Part shown: positions 15,275 to 24,471 of the stretch, piece by piece
Numbering within the stretch: the first letter of the stretch is position 1
How the letters are laid out: the number at the start of each line of letters is the position of its first letter
DNA from: Halovivax cerinus
Lineage (GTDB): Archaea > Halobacteriota > Halobacteria > Halobacteriales > Natrialbaceae
Reading direction: 5' to 3'
DNA: 64,000 nucleotides
Assembly: GCF_024498195.1 (NCBI RefSeq)
Contig: NZ_CP101824.1
Location: 2,480,001 to 2,544,000, forward strand
The notes under the pieces: generated by a model
Told to the model about the DNA's origin: nothing
What the model saw: only the letters and a program-made list of their open reading frames with translations
Database searches by the model: none
Made by a program: the position numbers and the translations under genes

Positions 15275-18154
15275 TCAGTCGTCCGTGGCGACGCCGGTCG
15301 GGGTCGCGGCGTCGATCTCCGAGAGGACGCGATCGTGGAACGACTGGAGGGCGGCGCTCTCGTCTTCGGCGAGGACGACGTCGCTGGCCGAGAGCGTCGC
15401 GAGGCCGAACGCTCGCGGCGTCGGCGAGTCGAACAGGGACCGTGTGACGGTCAGTTCGCCCGCGTCGATGGCGTCGACGATGGATTCGATCTCGTCGACC
15501 GCGAGTTTGTCTTCCAGTATCTCGCGGTACGTTTCTTCGACGACGGCGAAGTCTTCGAGGCCCTCCGCGAAGCCGAGCAGCATCTCGCTCGAGACCTGCT
15601 GTTCGCTGGCGGACTTCTCGTAGCCCTTGTAGCGTTTGAGGATCATCAGCGAGCGTGTGGCGTTGATCCGGAAGTACCGCTGTAGGAGGTCCGTCCCGGA
15701 GAGCGCATCTCGCAGGTCGCTGCGGACGCTCTCGGGGTCGAGGTCGGCGAGGATACCGGGGACGTCGACCTTGCGATTCAGCGGCATGGAGAGGACGAAA
15801 CCGTTGTCCGCGACGGCGACGCGAACGTTCGCGGTGGCCTCCTGGGCGCAGTGATACGCGAGCAATCGCGAGAGGCCGTCGTTGACCCGTCGACCGTAAT
15901 TCGAGTGGACGTAGTAGTGGCGCTCGTACTCGTCGCGATTTCGTTCGATCTCGATCGCGAGTCGGTCGTCGGTCGACACGCTCTCCGTCCCCCCGTACCG
16001 ACACTGCTGGTCGAACAGGCGCGCGAGCGCCCGGACGCTGTCGTCGTCCAGCGGAACGTCTCGGAGCCAGGCCCGGACACGGGCCGAACCGCCAGCCTCG
16101 TAGTGCGATAGCAACTCGCGCTGGAAGTCGAGGATCTCGCGACCGAGGTCCGTCGAGAGCGGTAGCCGCTCGGAGTACCAGGAGGGGACGGTTGGTCTGG
16201 CGCGAGTGTGGTCTACGTACACCTTCGACCCACGTCGGTAGCGGTACTCGAAGTGGTTGCCGCCGAGGACGAAGACGTCGCCCTTCTCCAGTGTGTCGAG
16301 ATAGTCCTCGTCGAGCTGGCCGACCCACTCGTCGCTCGCGCGGGTGTAGACGCTACAGGTGAACGAGTCGGGAATGGTCCCGATGTTCGTCATGTAGATG
16401 ACGCGGGCGAGTCGGCCCCGTTTGCCGATCAGCGTCTCGCCGACCGGGTACTCCGCGTAGTGGTGCTCGCCGTCGGGCGGGTCGTTCTCGTCGCGCCAGA
16501 TTTTCGCGTAGACGTTGCGATCCTCGAGGCCGGCGTAGTCGGCGGTGAGGTACCGGATCAGGCGTTCGTAGCGCTCGTCGTCGTAGTTTCGGAACGGATA
16601 GGCCCGGCGGAGGATGGCTTTCACCTCGCGTTCCGGACGGATCTCCGCGATGCCCATCCCGTAGACGTGCTGGGCGGCCACGTCGTGGGCGTTCTCGGGG
16701 ATCGACACCGAGTCGACGAACCCCTCCTCGGCCTTCGTAAGCATGACCGCGCACTCGACGAGTTCGTCGCGATCGAGCGCGATCACGCGCCCGGTGACGG
16801 TCTGGCCCACACGGTGTCCCGCGCGGCCGACGCGCTGGAGGAGTGCGGCGACGCTCTTCGGGGAGCCGACCTGGACGACCAGGTCGACGTGGGGCATGTC
16901 GATGCCGAGCTCGAGCGACGTCGATGAGGTGACGACGTCCAGCTCGCCCGACTTGAGTTTCGCTTCGACGCTCTGCCGAACGTCCTTCGAGAGGCTGCCG
17001 TGGTGACAGGCGGAGTTCGCCTCGTCGTATCCGCTCGCGGCGTCAGCTGTCGCTCTCTCGTTCGTTTCGTCGTTCGTCCCGTCGCCCGTTTCGTCGTTCG
17101 TCCCGTCGTCGGAGCGGCCATCACCTCCTGGACCGGGATAGCGCTCACGCAGCTCGTGGAGCACTCGTTCGGCGCCCGACCGGGTGTTCGTGAAGACCAG
17201 CGTGTTCGTGTGGTCCCGGATCAGGTCGTGGAGTCGCCGATAGAAGCGGTCCTGGACGATATCTCGTGGCGTGTTGATGAGGTCGTCCGTCGGACACTCC
17301 AGTTCGAGGTCGAAATCGCGGGCGAACCTGGCGTCGACGATCTCGCACTCACGGGGCTCGCCGGGCAGCGAATCGTCGGCCGCGTCGGCGGGTACCTCGC
17401 GACCGACGAGGAACTCGGCGACGTCGTCGAGCGGGTCGATCGTCGCCGAACAGCCGATACGCGTGATATCGCCCTCGGCCATCGCTTCGAGTCGTTCCAG
17501 ACTCACGGAGAGGTGCGTGCCGCGTTTGCCCTCGGCGAGCGAGTGGATCTCGTCGACGACGACGTACTCGACGGTCCGGAGCTTCTCGCGAAACTTCGGC
17601 GAGTTGAGCAAGATCGCGAGCGTCTCGGGCGTCGTGTTCAAGATGTGCGGCGTCTCGTCCAACATCTTCTGGCGCTCGGACGAGGGCGTGTCGCCGTGGC
17701 GGATCGCGTGGCGGATCTCGCCGACGTCGTCGCCCCGTTCCTCGATGATCGATTCGATACCGGAGAGCGGCCGGGTGAGGTTGCGGTGGATGTCGTTGGC
17801 GAGCGACTTCAACGGGGAGACGTACAGGCAGTAGACCGAATTGTCCAGCCCGTCGGCCCGCTCGCGATCGCGGCGAAAGAGTTCGTCGATGATCGCGCTG
17901 AACGAACTCAACGTCTTTCCGCTGCCCGTCGGCGCACAGACGAGCGTGTTCGTCCCGTCGTGGATCTTCGGGATGGCCTCGCGCTGGGGCGGCGTGAAGA
18001 AGCCGCCGTTCTCGGGGACGTACTCGCCGAACTCGCGGATCCACCACTCCTGGACGGCGGGTTCGAACAGGTCCAGGACGTCGCGATCGGCGATGTCCGC
18101 GTCGGTGTCGACCGGCAACCGCCCGTCGAGGTCGACCGACTCGGAGGGTTCCAT
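15275..18154 (-). CDS. lhr: Lhr-type large ATP-dependent helicase
   Basis: A 959-aa superfamily 2 3'-5' helicase for DNA and DNA:RNA, linked to repair in archaea. Motifs: APTGSGKT (74-81), VVVDEIHSL, GCSATIDPLDDV, TSSTSLELGIDM and VGRAGHRVGQ, then the winged-helix and Lhr-core C-terminal region. Residues about 342-378 are an acidic Asp/Thr/Gly/Asn repeat insertion between the two RecA domains. The ATG at 18154 begins MEPSESVDLDGR; the upstream part of the frame (to 18337) is not Lhr-like. Divergent from the DUF2589 operon across a 327-nt gap. Confidence 0.9.
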   Translation of the reverse strand: MEPSESVDLDGRLPVDTDADIADRDVLDLFEPAVQEWWIREFGEYVPENGGFFTPPQREAIPKIHDGTNTLVCAPTGSGKTLSSFSAIIDELFRRDRERADGLDNSVYCLYVSPLKSLANDIHRNLTRPLSGIESIIEERGDDVGEIRHAIRHGDTPSSERQKMLDETPHILNTTPETLAILLNSPKFREKLRTVEYVVVDEIHSLAEGKRGTHLSVSLERLEAMAEGDITRIGCSATIDPLDDVAEFLVGREVPADAADDSLPGEPRECEIVDARFARDFDLELECPTDDLINTPRDIVQDRFYRRLHDLIRDHTNTLVFTNTRSGAERVLHELRERYPGPGGDGRSDDGTNDETGDGTNDETNERATADAASGYDEANSACHHGSLSKDVRQSVEAKLKSGELDVVTSSTSLELGIDMPHVDLVVQVGSPKSVAALLQRVGRAGHRVGQTVTGRVIALDRDELVECAVMLTKAEEGFVDSVSIPENAHDVAAQHVYGMGIAEIRPEREVKAILRRAYPFRNYDDERYERLIRYLTADYAGLEDRNVYAKIWRDENDPPDGEHHYAEYPVGETLIGKRGRLARVIYMTNIGTIPDSFTCSVYTRASDEWVGQLDEDYLDTLEKGDVFVLGGNHFEYRYRRGSKVYVDHTRARPTVPSWYSERLPLSTDLGREILDFQRELLSHYEAGGSARVRAWLRDVPLDDDSVRALARLFDQQCRYGGTESVSTDDRLAIEIERNRDEYERHYYVHSNYGRRVNDGLSRLLAYHCAQEATANVRVAVADNGFVLSMPLNRKVDVPGILADLDPESVRSDLRDALSGTDLLQRYFRINATRSLMILKRYKGYEKSASEQQVSSEMLLGFAEGLEDFAVVEETYREILEDKLAVDEIESIVDAIDAGELTVTRSLFDSPTPRAFGLATLSASDVVLAEDESAALQSFHDRVLSEIDAATPTGVATDD

Positions 18155-18481
18155 CGAGGTACCCTGGGACGCGAGCGCCAAAGAGGGTTGGGTCGGCGGA
18201 GTGAAAGTGAACCTGTGTAGGCTCCATATACCGGCGCCCCGCGGACGCGATTGATTCGGTGCCCGCGGACGACCGAGCAGACGTAGACGTACCGGCGGAT
18301 CACGCACCTTCCCATTTTTAGATACATTGACTATCAATCGAAATTATTGTATTATACTCGCACAATGGGGAGATAGAACCTATAAATATAGGCGATATCG
18401 GTCTCCGGCGAAGTTTATAAAAAATAATAACTGGAGACAAATATTTATCGCCCCTACCAACCCACGTTCGACCGGGATACA
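18155..18481. other. Divergent intergenic region, AT-rich on the right
   Basis: About 330 nt between lhr and the DUF2589 operon. The right 170 nt (18310-18480) is much richer in A/T than the surroundings and contains several TATA-like runs (CCTATAAATATAGG near 18379, GTTTATAAAAAATAATAA near 18413, ATATTTAT at 18441). No ORF or structured RNA is evident. Such an island is unusual here and suggests a strong or regulated promoter, or chromatin control. Confidence 0.6.
18441..18448 (+). promoter_or_regulatory. Probable TATA box of the DUF2589 operon
   Basis: ATATTTAT preceded by purine-rich GGAGACAA (BRE-like) lies 34-41 nt upstream of the ATG at 18482, which allows a short-leader transcript. 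A stronger match to TTTATA lies further up at about 18414, so more than one start site is possible. Confidence 0.5.
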
Positions 18482-19084
18482 ATGGCAGACCCCGACTTTC
18501 CATCAGAACTGGGAAACATTCCGTACAGCAAGATACTCGGCGCACCGTTGAACGCGGCCGTGGAGGCCAACGCGGAGGCTTCGGAGACGGCGGCGCAGTT
18601 CATTCAGGACGTCGGATTCACAGAGACGGATAGCTTCGGCACGTTCGACGCCCAGCGCGAACCGGTCTACGTCACGTTCCACTACAAGAAGGACGCCACG
18701 AACACGGACGGGGAGGTCGAGACCCAGGAGTTCGAGATGAAGATTCCGCTCCTGCTGTTGCTCCACGTGCCCTACTTCGAAGTGAGCAACGTGACCGTCG
18801 ACTTCAACGTCTCGCTCAACTCGACGCACATGCGGCAGGTCGAAGAGGAGGGCGGCGGTGGTGGCAGCGTCGGCGGCCTGGTCGGCGGTATCATCGGTTT
18901 CAACGTCGGTGCCAGCTACCAGAAAACCGACAAGCGCCAGCAGAAGATCGAACGCAGTTACGACCAGTCCGTCCACATCGAGGCCGGGTCGATCGAATCT
19001 CCGGAAGGTGTCACGCGGCTGCTCGACGTCCTCGAACAGACGATCACGGAACAGTCCGAAGACGACGTCGAGACTCCCTCATAA
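18482..19084 (+). CDS. DUF2589 family protein (paralogue 1)
   Basis: A 200-aa member of the DUF2589 family, with no known biochemical role. Typical parts are the N-terminal amphipathic segment (LGAPLNAAVEANAEASETAAQFIQ), a beta-strand block VYVTFHYKK...EFEMKIPLLLLLHVPYF, then VTVDFNVSLNS, a Gly-rich linker (EEEGGGGGSVGG, near 120), GASYQKTDKR, and a closing helix LLDVLEQTITEQ. There is no signal peptide or true membrane helix; the Leu-rich strand is part of the beta fold. First gene of a four-gene operon; the next start is 22 nt after its stop. Confidence 0.82.
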   Translation: MADPDFPSELGNIPYSKILGAPLNAAVEANAEASETAAQFIQDVGFTETDSFGTFDAQREPVYVTFHYKKDATNTDGEVETQEFEMKIPLLLLLHVPYFEVSNVTVDFNVSLNSTHMRQVEEEGGGGGSVGGLVGGIIGFNVGASYQKTDKRQQKIERSYDQSVHIEAGSIESPEGVTRLLDVLEQTITEQSEDDVETPS

Positions 19085-19106
19085 TGCAACCGGGATGTGA
19101 TGATCG

Positions 19107-20048
19107 GTGACGGAGGAACTACAGAACCTCCCGCTGTCGGCGCTGTTTAGCGGTCCGCTGATCGCCGCGATCGACGCGAGCGTCGAGGCCCAGACGGAGA
19201 CCGTCGAACTCCTGCGCGAACACGGCTACGACGAGGCGGGCAATCTCGTCACGGTGACCTTCGGGTACACGACGACCGAATCCGACCCGGCGGGCGGCAC
19301 GCGCCGGGTGGCCAGAGAGATCGAGATTCCACTCCTGCTCTTTCTCTCCCTTCCCAACCTCGTGATCCACGAGATCGAAGAGGAGTTCTCGGCGAAGATT
19401 ACGAAGGTACAGAGTACAGAGGCCGAATCCGATAGCGTCGAACCCGCGTCTCGCCACCGCCTCACACCGATCCGGCCGCCGCGACTCCGCGTCACACCGT
19501 CCGACCAGGAGACGACGCTCGACCGCAAGACGCGCTCGACCTACGACCTGACCGTCCGGATGGTCGCGGAGCTGCGAAACGAGTCGGCGGGGATGGATCG
19601 ACTCGAACGGGTGGCTGCGACCGCCACGACCGACCGGATCGACGAGGCGCGAACCGAACAGCTTGCCGAGACGCGTCGTGAGGAAACCGACGGTGGCGGC
19701 CTGTCTCCGGTGCCCGGTCGCGATGGGACTGCGAGCCAACCGACGCCGGATGCGGACGCCACGGCTCCCGTTCGTACTCCAGCAACTCCCGACGAGTCCG
19801 ACGACGAGGGATCGGAGACGGGCGATCAGCTCGCGGGGCAGTCGGCCGATTCGGCCGATCGAGCGGTCGGCGATCCGTCGGAATACACCGTCTCCGAGCT
19901 TCGAGAGACGGTCGCCGAGGTGGACGATATCGACGACGCGCGGTCGCTCCTCGAGGCCGAGCGGACGGGTCGGAACCGAAAGACTGCTCGACGGGCCATC
20001 GAGCGTCGGATCGAACACCTTCGCGACGAGGAGGCGTCAGAAGAATGA
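19107..20048 (+). CDS. DUF2589-like protein (paralogue 2) with helical C-terminal extension
   Basis: The GTG start at 19107 gives 313 residues. Residues 1-110 repeat the plan of the upstream protein: LPLSALFSGPLIAAIDAS, VTVTFGYTTTE, EIEIPLLLFLSLPNL and VIHEIEEEFSAKI. They are followed by the strand STYDLTVRMVAEL and the helix MDRLERVAATATT. A long acidic, Pro/Ser/Thr-rich linker (about 190-250) leads to a C-terminal helical module (EYTVSELRETVAEVDDIDDA, ERTGRNRKTARRAIERRIEH). The stop overlaps the next ATG by 4 nt. The two paralogues may form a mixed assembly (inference). Confidence 0.78.
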   Translation: MTEELQNLPLSALFSGPLIAAIDASVEAQTETVELLREHGYDEAGNLVTVTFGYTTTESDPAGGTRRVAREIEIPLLLFLSLPNLVIHEIEEEFSAKITKVQSTEAESDSVEPASRHRLTPIRPPRLRVTPSDQETTLDRKTRSTYDLTVRMVAELRNESAGMDRLERVAATATTDRIDEARTEQLAETRREETDGGGLSPVPGRDGTASQPTPDADATAPVRTPATPDESDDEGSETGDQLAGQSADSADRAVGDPSEYTVSELRETVAEVDDIDDARSLLEAERTGRNRKTARRAIERRIEHLRDEEASEE

Positions 20049-21070
20049 CCGAACTGACCCGATTCCTCGCCGCGTTGTACGATTCGTTCTCGGAGGCGGA
20101 GATGCAGGCTCAGGAGCACGGCCGCAGGCGCTACCTCGAACTCCTCGAGACGGGAGCGATCCCGAAGGACGGTGCGGTCCCCGTTTACCACGCGGCCGAC
20201 GCGAGCGTCACACTCGACGTCGGACTCGCGGCCGAAGAGACCAAACACGGGACGGAAATCTACATCACCGAACCGACGGAGGGAGACGAGTCGGGGCTGA
20301 CGTTCACCGTCGAACTGTTCGACCTGGTCGACATCGACGACTTCGAGAACCTGGAGTACGAGGACGTACTGGACGATGGGGTACCGCCCGGTCGTTCGCG
20401 TCCGGGTGGACCCGGTGGCGGGCCGATTGGCGACATCGAGAGCCAGTCGGTGGACGCCGTCCGCGGGATCGGCCCGGAATTCTCGAACGATCTCGAGGCG
20501 GCTGGCGTCGAGTCGATCGCCGACCTCGTCGTCCACTCGCCCGAGGAACTGGCCGAGATCGTCAGTGAAGAGGGCGGCGTCGTCTCGCCCGATCGCGCGA
20601 GCGACTGGATCGAACAGGCTCGCGGGATGATTGCGGTCCTCTCCGGGGGCGCCCAGCCGGTCGAGTTCGTCGACGATATCGGACCGGCCTACGGGAGTCG
20701 CCTCCGTGAACACGGGATCGAGACGCTCTCGGAACTGGTCGATCGCTCACCCGACGAGGTCGCAGACCTGGTCAGTACCGCGTCCCGCTCGATCTCGACC
20801 GATCGGACCGGCGAGTGGCTCGCGGCGGCCGAGGATCTCCTCGCAGAGTTGGAACAGACCGAGGCGGACGTGGCGGAGCGCTCGTCCGACGAACCGGGAG
20901 AGAGTGATGCATCCCCACCGACCGACGATTCGGCCATGACGTCGGCGGAGCGTGAATCGACCGACGAAACCGGGATGATCGACGAAACTGAGACGACCGG
21001 CGACCCCGAGACGAACGACGACGCAGAGACGATCGGCGAAACGGAGACGACCGACGACGAAGAACGATGA
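20045..21070 (+). CDS. DUF2589-operon protein with tandem helix-hairpin-helix domains
   Basis: A 341-aa protein. Residues 1-110 carry an amphipathic helix and strands (AVPVYHAADASVTLDVGLAA, FTVELFDLVDI) that look like a partner of the DUF2589 fold. Residues about 138-200 and 205-262 are two helix-hairpin-helix modules (VRGIGPEFSNDLEAAGVESI; VDDIGPAYGSRLREHGIETL) of the DUF4332/GxGxxxA type, suggesting DNA or protein binding. The tail (about 275-341) is a Thr/Glu/Asp repeat. Overlaps its neighbours by ATGA on both sides, so it is tightly coupled. Confidence 0.75.
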   Translation: MTELTRFLAALYDSFSEAEMQAQEHGRRRYLELLETGAIPKDGAVPVYHAADASVTLDVGLAAEETKHGTEIYITEPTEGDESGLTFTVELFDLVDIDDFENLEYEDVLDDGVPPGRSRPGGPGGGPIGDIESQSVDAVRGIGPEFSNDLEAAGVESIADLVVHSPEELAEIVSEEGGVVSPDRASDWIEQARGMIAVLSGGAQPVEFVDDIGPAYGSRLREHGIETLSELVDRSPDEVADLVSTASRSISTDRTGEWLAAAEDLLAELEQTEADVAERSSDEPGESDASPPTDDSAMTSAERESTDETGMIDETETTGDPETNDDAETIGETETTDDEER

Positions 21071-21393
21071 CAGGAAACCTTGGAACCTACTTCGAGCAGT
21101 TGACGATGAGCGATCGAGCCGAACTCGAGACGCGCCTCGAACGCTACCGCGATCAACTCGAGGCACAGGGGTACGAAGCGACGGTCGCGGAGGGCGAGAA
21201 CGGCTTCTTCGCCGGCGTCCTGGTTATCGACGACGAGGGTGGCCGCTTCGGCTTTCTCGAACCGGACGGCAGTGTCACCTGGATTGGCGGCGACAACGAG
21301 GGCATCGGTGCCTTGGGGACGGCTGTCGCACAGAACCCGACCGAAGAACTCGCGCAGGACCCGGACGGGCTCGAGAACGTCGACGTCGAGTGA
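21067..21393 (+). CDS. Small acidic protein closing the DUF2589 operon
   Basis: A 108-aa protein starting at an ATG that overlaps the previous stop. It has an N-terminal helix (MSDRAELETRLERYRDQLEA), then strands containing FFAGVLVIDDEGGRFGFLEPDGSVTWIGG, and an acidic C-terminus. No family with known function is recognised. The coupling implies equal expression with the HhH protein; a chaperone or antitoxin-like role would be speculation. Confidence 0.7.
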   Translation: MTGNLGTYFEQLTMSDRAELETRLERYRDQLEAQGYEATVAEGENGFFAGVLVIDDEGGRFGFLEPDGSVTWIGGDNEGIGALGTAVAQNPTEELAQDPDGLENVDVE

Positions 21394-21559
21394 TCCGACG
21401 AGACGAGCGGGAGGCGGATGAGACGAACCCGGCCGAGACGGCGGTGCTCGTCGGCATTCGGACACTGGCGTCGGTCAGGCGGCGACGAATGGGCACCCTC
21501 GGAGTCTCCGTCCCGATGCCGTCGGAACGTTTTTCCACGATCCGTTCCGATATCTCCGT

Positions 21560-22300
21560 ATGCAGGTGACCTTCCTCGGGACCGGCTCCGCGATGCCGAT
21601 GGGCGACCGTTTCCAGGCAGGAATTCTCGTCCAGGAGGACGGTCGGACCGTGCTGATCGATTGCGGATCTGGGGTCCTCCACCGGCTGGAGCAGTCGGGC
21701 GTGGGATACGAAGCCGTCTCGACGGTGCTGCTCACGCACCACCACCTGGACCACGTCGCCGACCTCCTCCCGCTGATGAAGGCCCGGTGGCTCGCGGGCG
21801 AGGAGCATCTGGAGATCGTCGGCCCGCAGGGGACGAAAGCCCTCGTCGACGATCTCCTCTCCGTCTTCGAGTACATGGACGGCCGACTCGACCTCCAGGT
21901 TCGCGAGGTCGTCCCCGACGATACGGTCTCGGTCGCGGGATTCGACGTCTCTACGTACGAAACGCGCCACTCGCTGCCCTGTCTGGCCTATCGGTTCGAC
22001 GATCGCTTCACCTTCAGCGGCGACAGCGAGGCGTTCACCGGACTGGCGAACTTCGCCGATGGGTGTGCAATCTTCGCCCACGACTGCTCGTTCCCCGACG
22101 ACGTCGACGTCTCGAATCACCCGACGCCGAGTGACCTCGGCCGGGCGCTCGCCGACGTCGAACTCGGGCGGCTCTACCTCACGCACCTCTACCCGCACAC
22201 GCAGGGCCGCCACGAGGAGATGCGCCGCTCGATCGCGACTCACTTCGACGGCGACGTCAGATTCGCCGAGGACCTCCAGCGCGTGACGATCGAATCGTGA
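21560..22300 (+). CDS. RNase Z-like metallo-beta-lactamase hydrolase
   Basis: A 246-aa MBL-fold enzyme with the zinc motif LTHHHLDHVADLL, the opening strand VTFLGTGSAMP shared with tRNase Z and arylsulfatase-like members, a TRHSLPCLAYR strand, the FSGDSEAF aspartate site and HDCSFPDD. A late histidine sits in LTHLYPHTQG. Shorter than canonical tRNase Z (about 310 aa) and without a clear flexible arm, so the substrate may be a cyclic phosphodiester or ester and not tRNA. ATG at 21560; single gene. Confidence 0.8.
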   Translation: MQVTFLGTGSAMPMGDRFQAGILVQEDGRTVLIDCGSGVLHRLEQSGVGYEAVSTVLLTHHHLDHVADLLPLMKARWLAGEEHLEIVGPQGTKALVDDLLSVFEYMDGRLDLQVREVVPDDTVSVAGFDVSTYETRHSLPCLAYRFDDRFTFSGDSEAFTGLANFADGCAIFAHDCSFPDDVDVSNHPTPSDLGRALADVELGRLYLTHLYPHTQGRHEEMRRSIATHFDGDVRFAEDLQRVTIES

Positions 22301-22397
22301 GTGCGTTCGTCGGCGAGTCGGTTCTTCGAGCGGTTTGGTGGTCGGCGTCTCGATCGATCCGGTCCCCGGTTCTTCGACTGGAGTGGGAGCCGGTTCC

Positions 22398-23465
22398 TCA
22401 ATCGATCCGATACCGCAGGAGTGCTGCGATGCCGCCAAGGTTCGAGAGCTGCTGTCCCGGCGGGAACTCGCTCGAGAACACGGTCACCTCACCGCCTTTC
22501 TGTTCGACCGTCCGGACCAGGTCGTCGACGTCGACGGCCCACTCGCGGTCGGGACCGCGCTCTTTTCGGAGCCGATCGTCGAGAACCAGGAGCCGTTCGA
22601 TCGCGCCGAATTCGGCCGCTTTCTCGACTTCGTTGGGTCCGTAGGCGGCCTTCGCCCCCTCGGCGATCCGGCGGGTCAGTTCGTCGATCGCCTCGGCTTC
22701 GGTCTCGATTCGCGTCTCCTGTTGCACGTCTGCGACGGCACCGCGTTTTAACACCTCGTGAACGCCACGGTCACCGACGCTCGCCGTGTCGACCATCGTG
22801 ATCAGTTCTGCGACCTCGGGTGCCTCGTCCTCGACGTATTTGTGGGCGTCTTGCTTGGTAAAGCCAGGTCCGGCGAGGATGATCGCGTCGACGTCGAGGC
22901 GTCGGAGGACGTCCGTCAGCTCGGAAAAGAGCGCGGTCCGATCCTGGGCGTCCTCGTTCTTGCCCGTCGAGCCCGTGATCGTCGCGCGTTCCTCGGTGCC
23001 GTACTGGGCCACGCTGTGGACGTGGGCTCGTCCCTCTTCGACCGTCGCGATGGCGACGTCGGGGTTCTCGGTCGCTTCCTCCGCCTCCTCGAGGCGCCGT
23101 TCTTGATCGGGTTTCCAGTACTTCTCGATCGAGAGTTCGTCGCGCTCTTCGACGTTCAGTGTGTGCTGAAAGCCCAGTTGATCCTCGCGGGAGCAGGCGA
23201 CGATCTCGCCGCCGACGCGGAGCCGGTTCGCGAAGCGGTGGAACTCGACGTCCTCGACCGCCAGCGCGACCCACATGGGCTCTCGCTCGCCGCCCGTATC
23301 GCGCATCTTGTCGTCGTTGCGCTGGATCCGACGGGTCGTGTCGCCGGCGACGCGGTCGCCGGGCTCGAGGACGTACTGGAGGTGCCAGAGGTCGTCGACG
23401 TTCTCCGGGACGACGGTCAGTCGCTCCCGACCGCCATCGAGTCGCTCCCGGTCTCTGACCTGCAT
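22398..23465 (-). CDS. pelA: Pelota (Dom34) mRNA-surveillance factor
   Basis: A 355-aa eRF1 paralogue that enters the empty A site of stalled ribosomes and promotes splitting with ABCE1. The N-terminal Sm-like domain shows [20 protein letters not shown] and [13 protein letters not shown]. The central domain (about 135-265) lacks the GGQ of eRF1, as expected for pelota. The C-terminal domain holds [20 protein letters not shown] and [12 protein letters not shown]. Complete and of normal length. RqcH, which acts later in ribosome rescue, lies 4 kb away on the same strand. Confidence 0.93.
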   Translation of the reverse strand: MQVRDRERLDGGRERLTVVPENVDDLWHLQYVLEPGDRVAGDTTRRIQRNDDKMRDTGGEREPMWVALAVEDVEFHRFANRLRVGGEIVACSREDQLGFQHTLNVEERDELSIEKYWKPDQERRLEEAEEATENPDVAIATVEEGRAHVHSVAQYGTEERATITGSTGKNEDAQDRTALFSELTDVLRRLDVDAIILAGPGFTKQDAHKYVEDEAPEVAELITMVDTASVGDRGVHEVLKRGAVADVQQETRIETEAEAIDELTRRIAEGAKAAYGPNEVEKAAEFGAIERLLVLDDRLRKERGPDREWAVDVDDLVRTVEQKGGEVTVFSSEFPPGQQLSNLGGIAALLRYRID

Positions 23466-23716
23466 GGGTCACCGTCGAACCGGCGCGGTGAAAGGTGCTG
23501 TTATTCGGACCCACCGCGGCGATTGGTTGGCAGTGCGCCAGTGAGTGTGTTTCCGGCGTGCATCGGTGACGCGGTCGACGGCTTCGGGGCTACGATAGTC
23601 CGACCAAGCGTGGCTCGATTCCCGAGTGACCGTGACGTCCGTCTTCGCATGCGACGGTGGCCCACTGCTCGGCGTGGTACGGCTTCACCCGTTCCACTGT
23701 ACTCGTTCCCCGGCAC

Positions 23717-23724
23717 ATATTTAT
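23717..23724 (+). promoter_or_regulatory. Probable TATA box of the DUF4129-DUF58 operon
   Basis: CACATATTTATACG places ATATTTAT 31-38 nt before the ATG at 23755, in a pocket of A/T within GC-rich sequence. It would drive the four-gene operon that follows. Confidence 0.55.
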
Positions 23725-23754
23725 ACGTCGGTGTGGGGTAATACTTACAGACGA

Positions 23755-24468
23755 ATGCGACACGGACGGGTCCTGCTGCTGGTGGCGACGTTTCTCTCGA
23801 TTCTCTCGCTGGGGATCGCCGGGTCGGCGCTCGAAACGGTGTCGATCTCGTCGCCGTACGAGTCGCCGTCTGCTGAGCGACCCGACTCGGGTGTCTCGCT
23901 GTTCGGGATGCTGTTTATGCTCTTGGCCGCGGTGTTCGAGTTGTTCGGTATCGAGTTGAGGGAGCCAACGGTCCCTGCCGGTACCGGCGACATGACCGGG
24001 GTCTTCGTCGCGTTGCTCGAGTTCCTGTACCCGAACGCGTTGCCCGCGCTGGCGCTCGGTTTGGGTGCGGTCCTCCTGTCTTTCGCCGTGCGACGACTTC
24101 CGGATTCTCGCGGCGAATCACTGATTCGGTCGGTAGTCATATGGGGTGTGTCCGCGCTGGACGGGTGGCGGTACGGAGCGGGCACGGCGCCACGACGCAA
24201 CGACGTGGGGCGTGAGTGGCCGCCCGCCGAACCGACGGACGAGGTGTCACGGGCCTGGGTAGCCATGATCCAAGCGCTCGACGTCGATACTCCACGCAGT
24301 CGAACGCCCGCAGAGTGGCAGCGTGCAGCCGTCGACGCGGGGATCGATCCGTCCGTCGCTCGCGAACTGACCGACCTGTTCAGGAAGGTCAGGTACGGGC
24401 GTTCGACGGCATCTTCGGACGACCGGGACCGAGCGAACGAGCACCTGAGACGGATCGAGGGGGAGTGA
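23755..24468 (+). CDS. DUF4129 domain membrane protein
   Basis: A 237-aa protein with an N-terminal signal-anchor (RVLLLVATFLSILSLGIAGSA), a second hydrophobic stretch (SLFGMLFMLLAAVFELFGI) and a third (ALPALALGLGAVLLSFAVR). A cytoplasmic C-terminal DUF4129 domain follows (VSRAWVAMIQALDVDTPRSRTPAEWQRAAVDAG...). This family accompanies transglutaminase-like, DUF58 and MoxR genes and is thought to serve envelope protein maturation. ATG at 23755 after a TATA-like box; the next gene begins 3 nt after the stop. Confidence 0.78.
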   Translation: MRHGRVLLLVATFLSILSLGIAGSALETVSISSPYESPSAERPDSGVSLFGMLFMLLAAVFELFGIELREPTVPAGTGDMTGVFVALLEFLYPNALPALALGLGAVLLSFAVRRLPDSRGESLIRSVVIWGVSALDGWRYGAGTAPRRNDVGREWPPAEPTDEVSRAWVAMIQALDVDTPRSRTPAEWQRAAVDAGIDPSVARELTDLFRKVRYGRSTASSDDRDRANEHLRRIEGE

Positions 24469-24471
24469 GCG

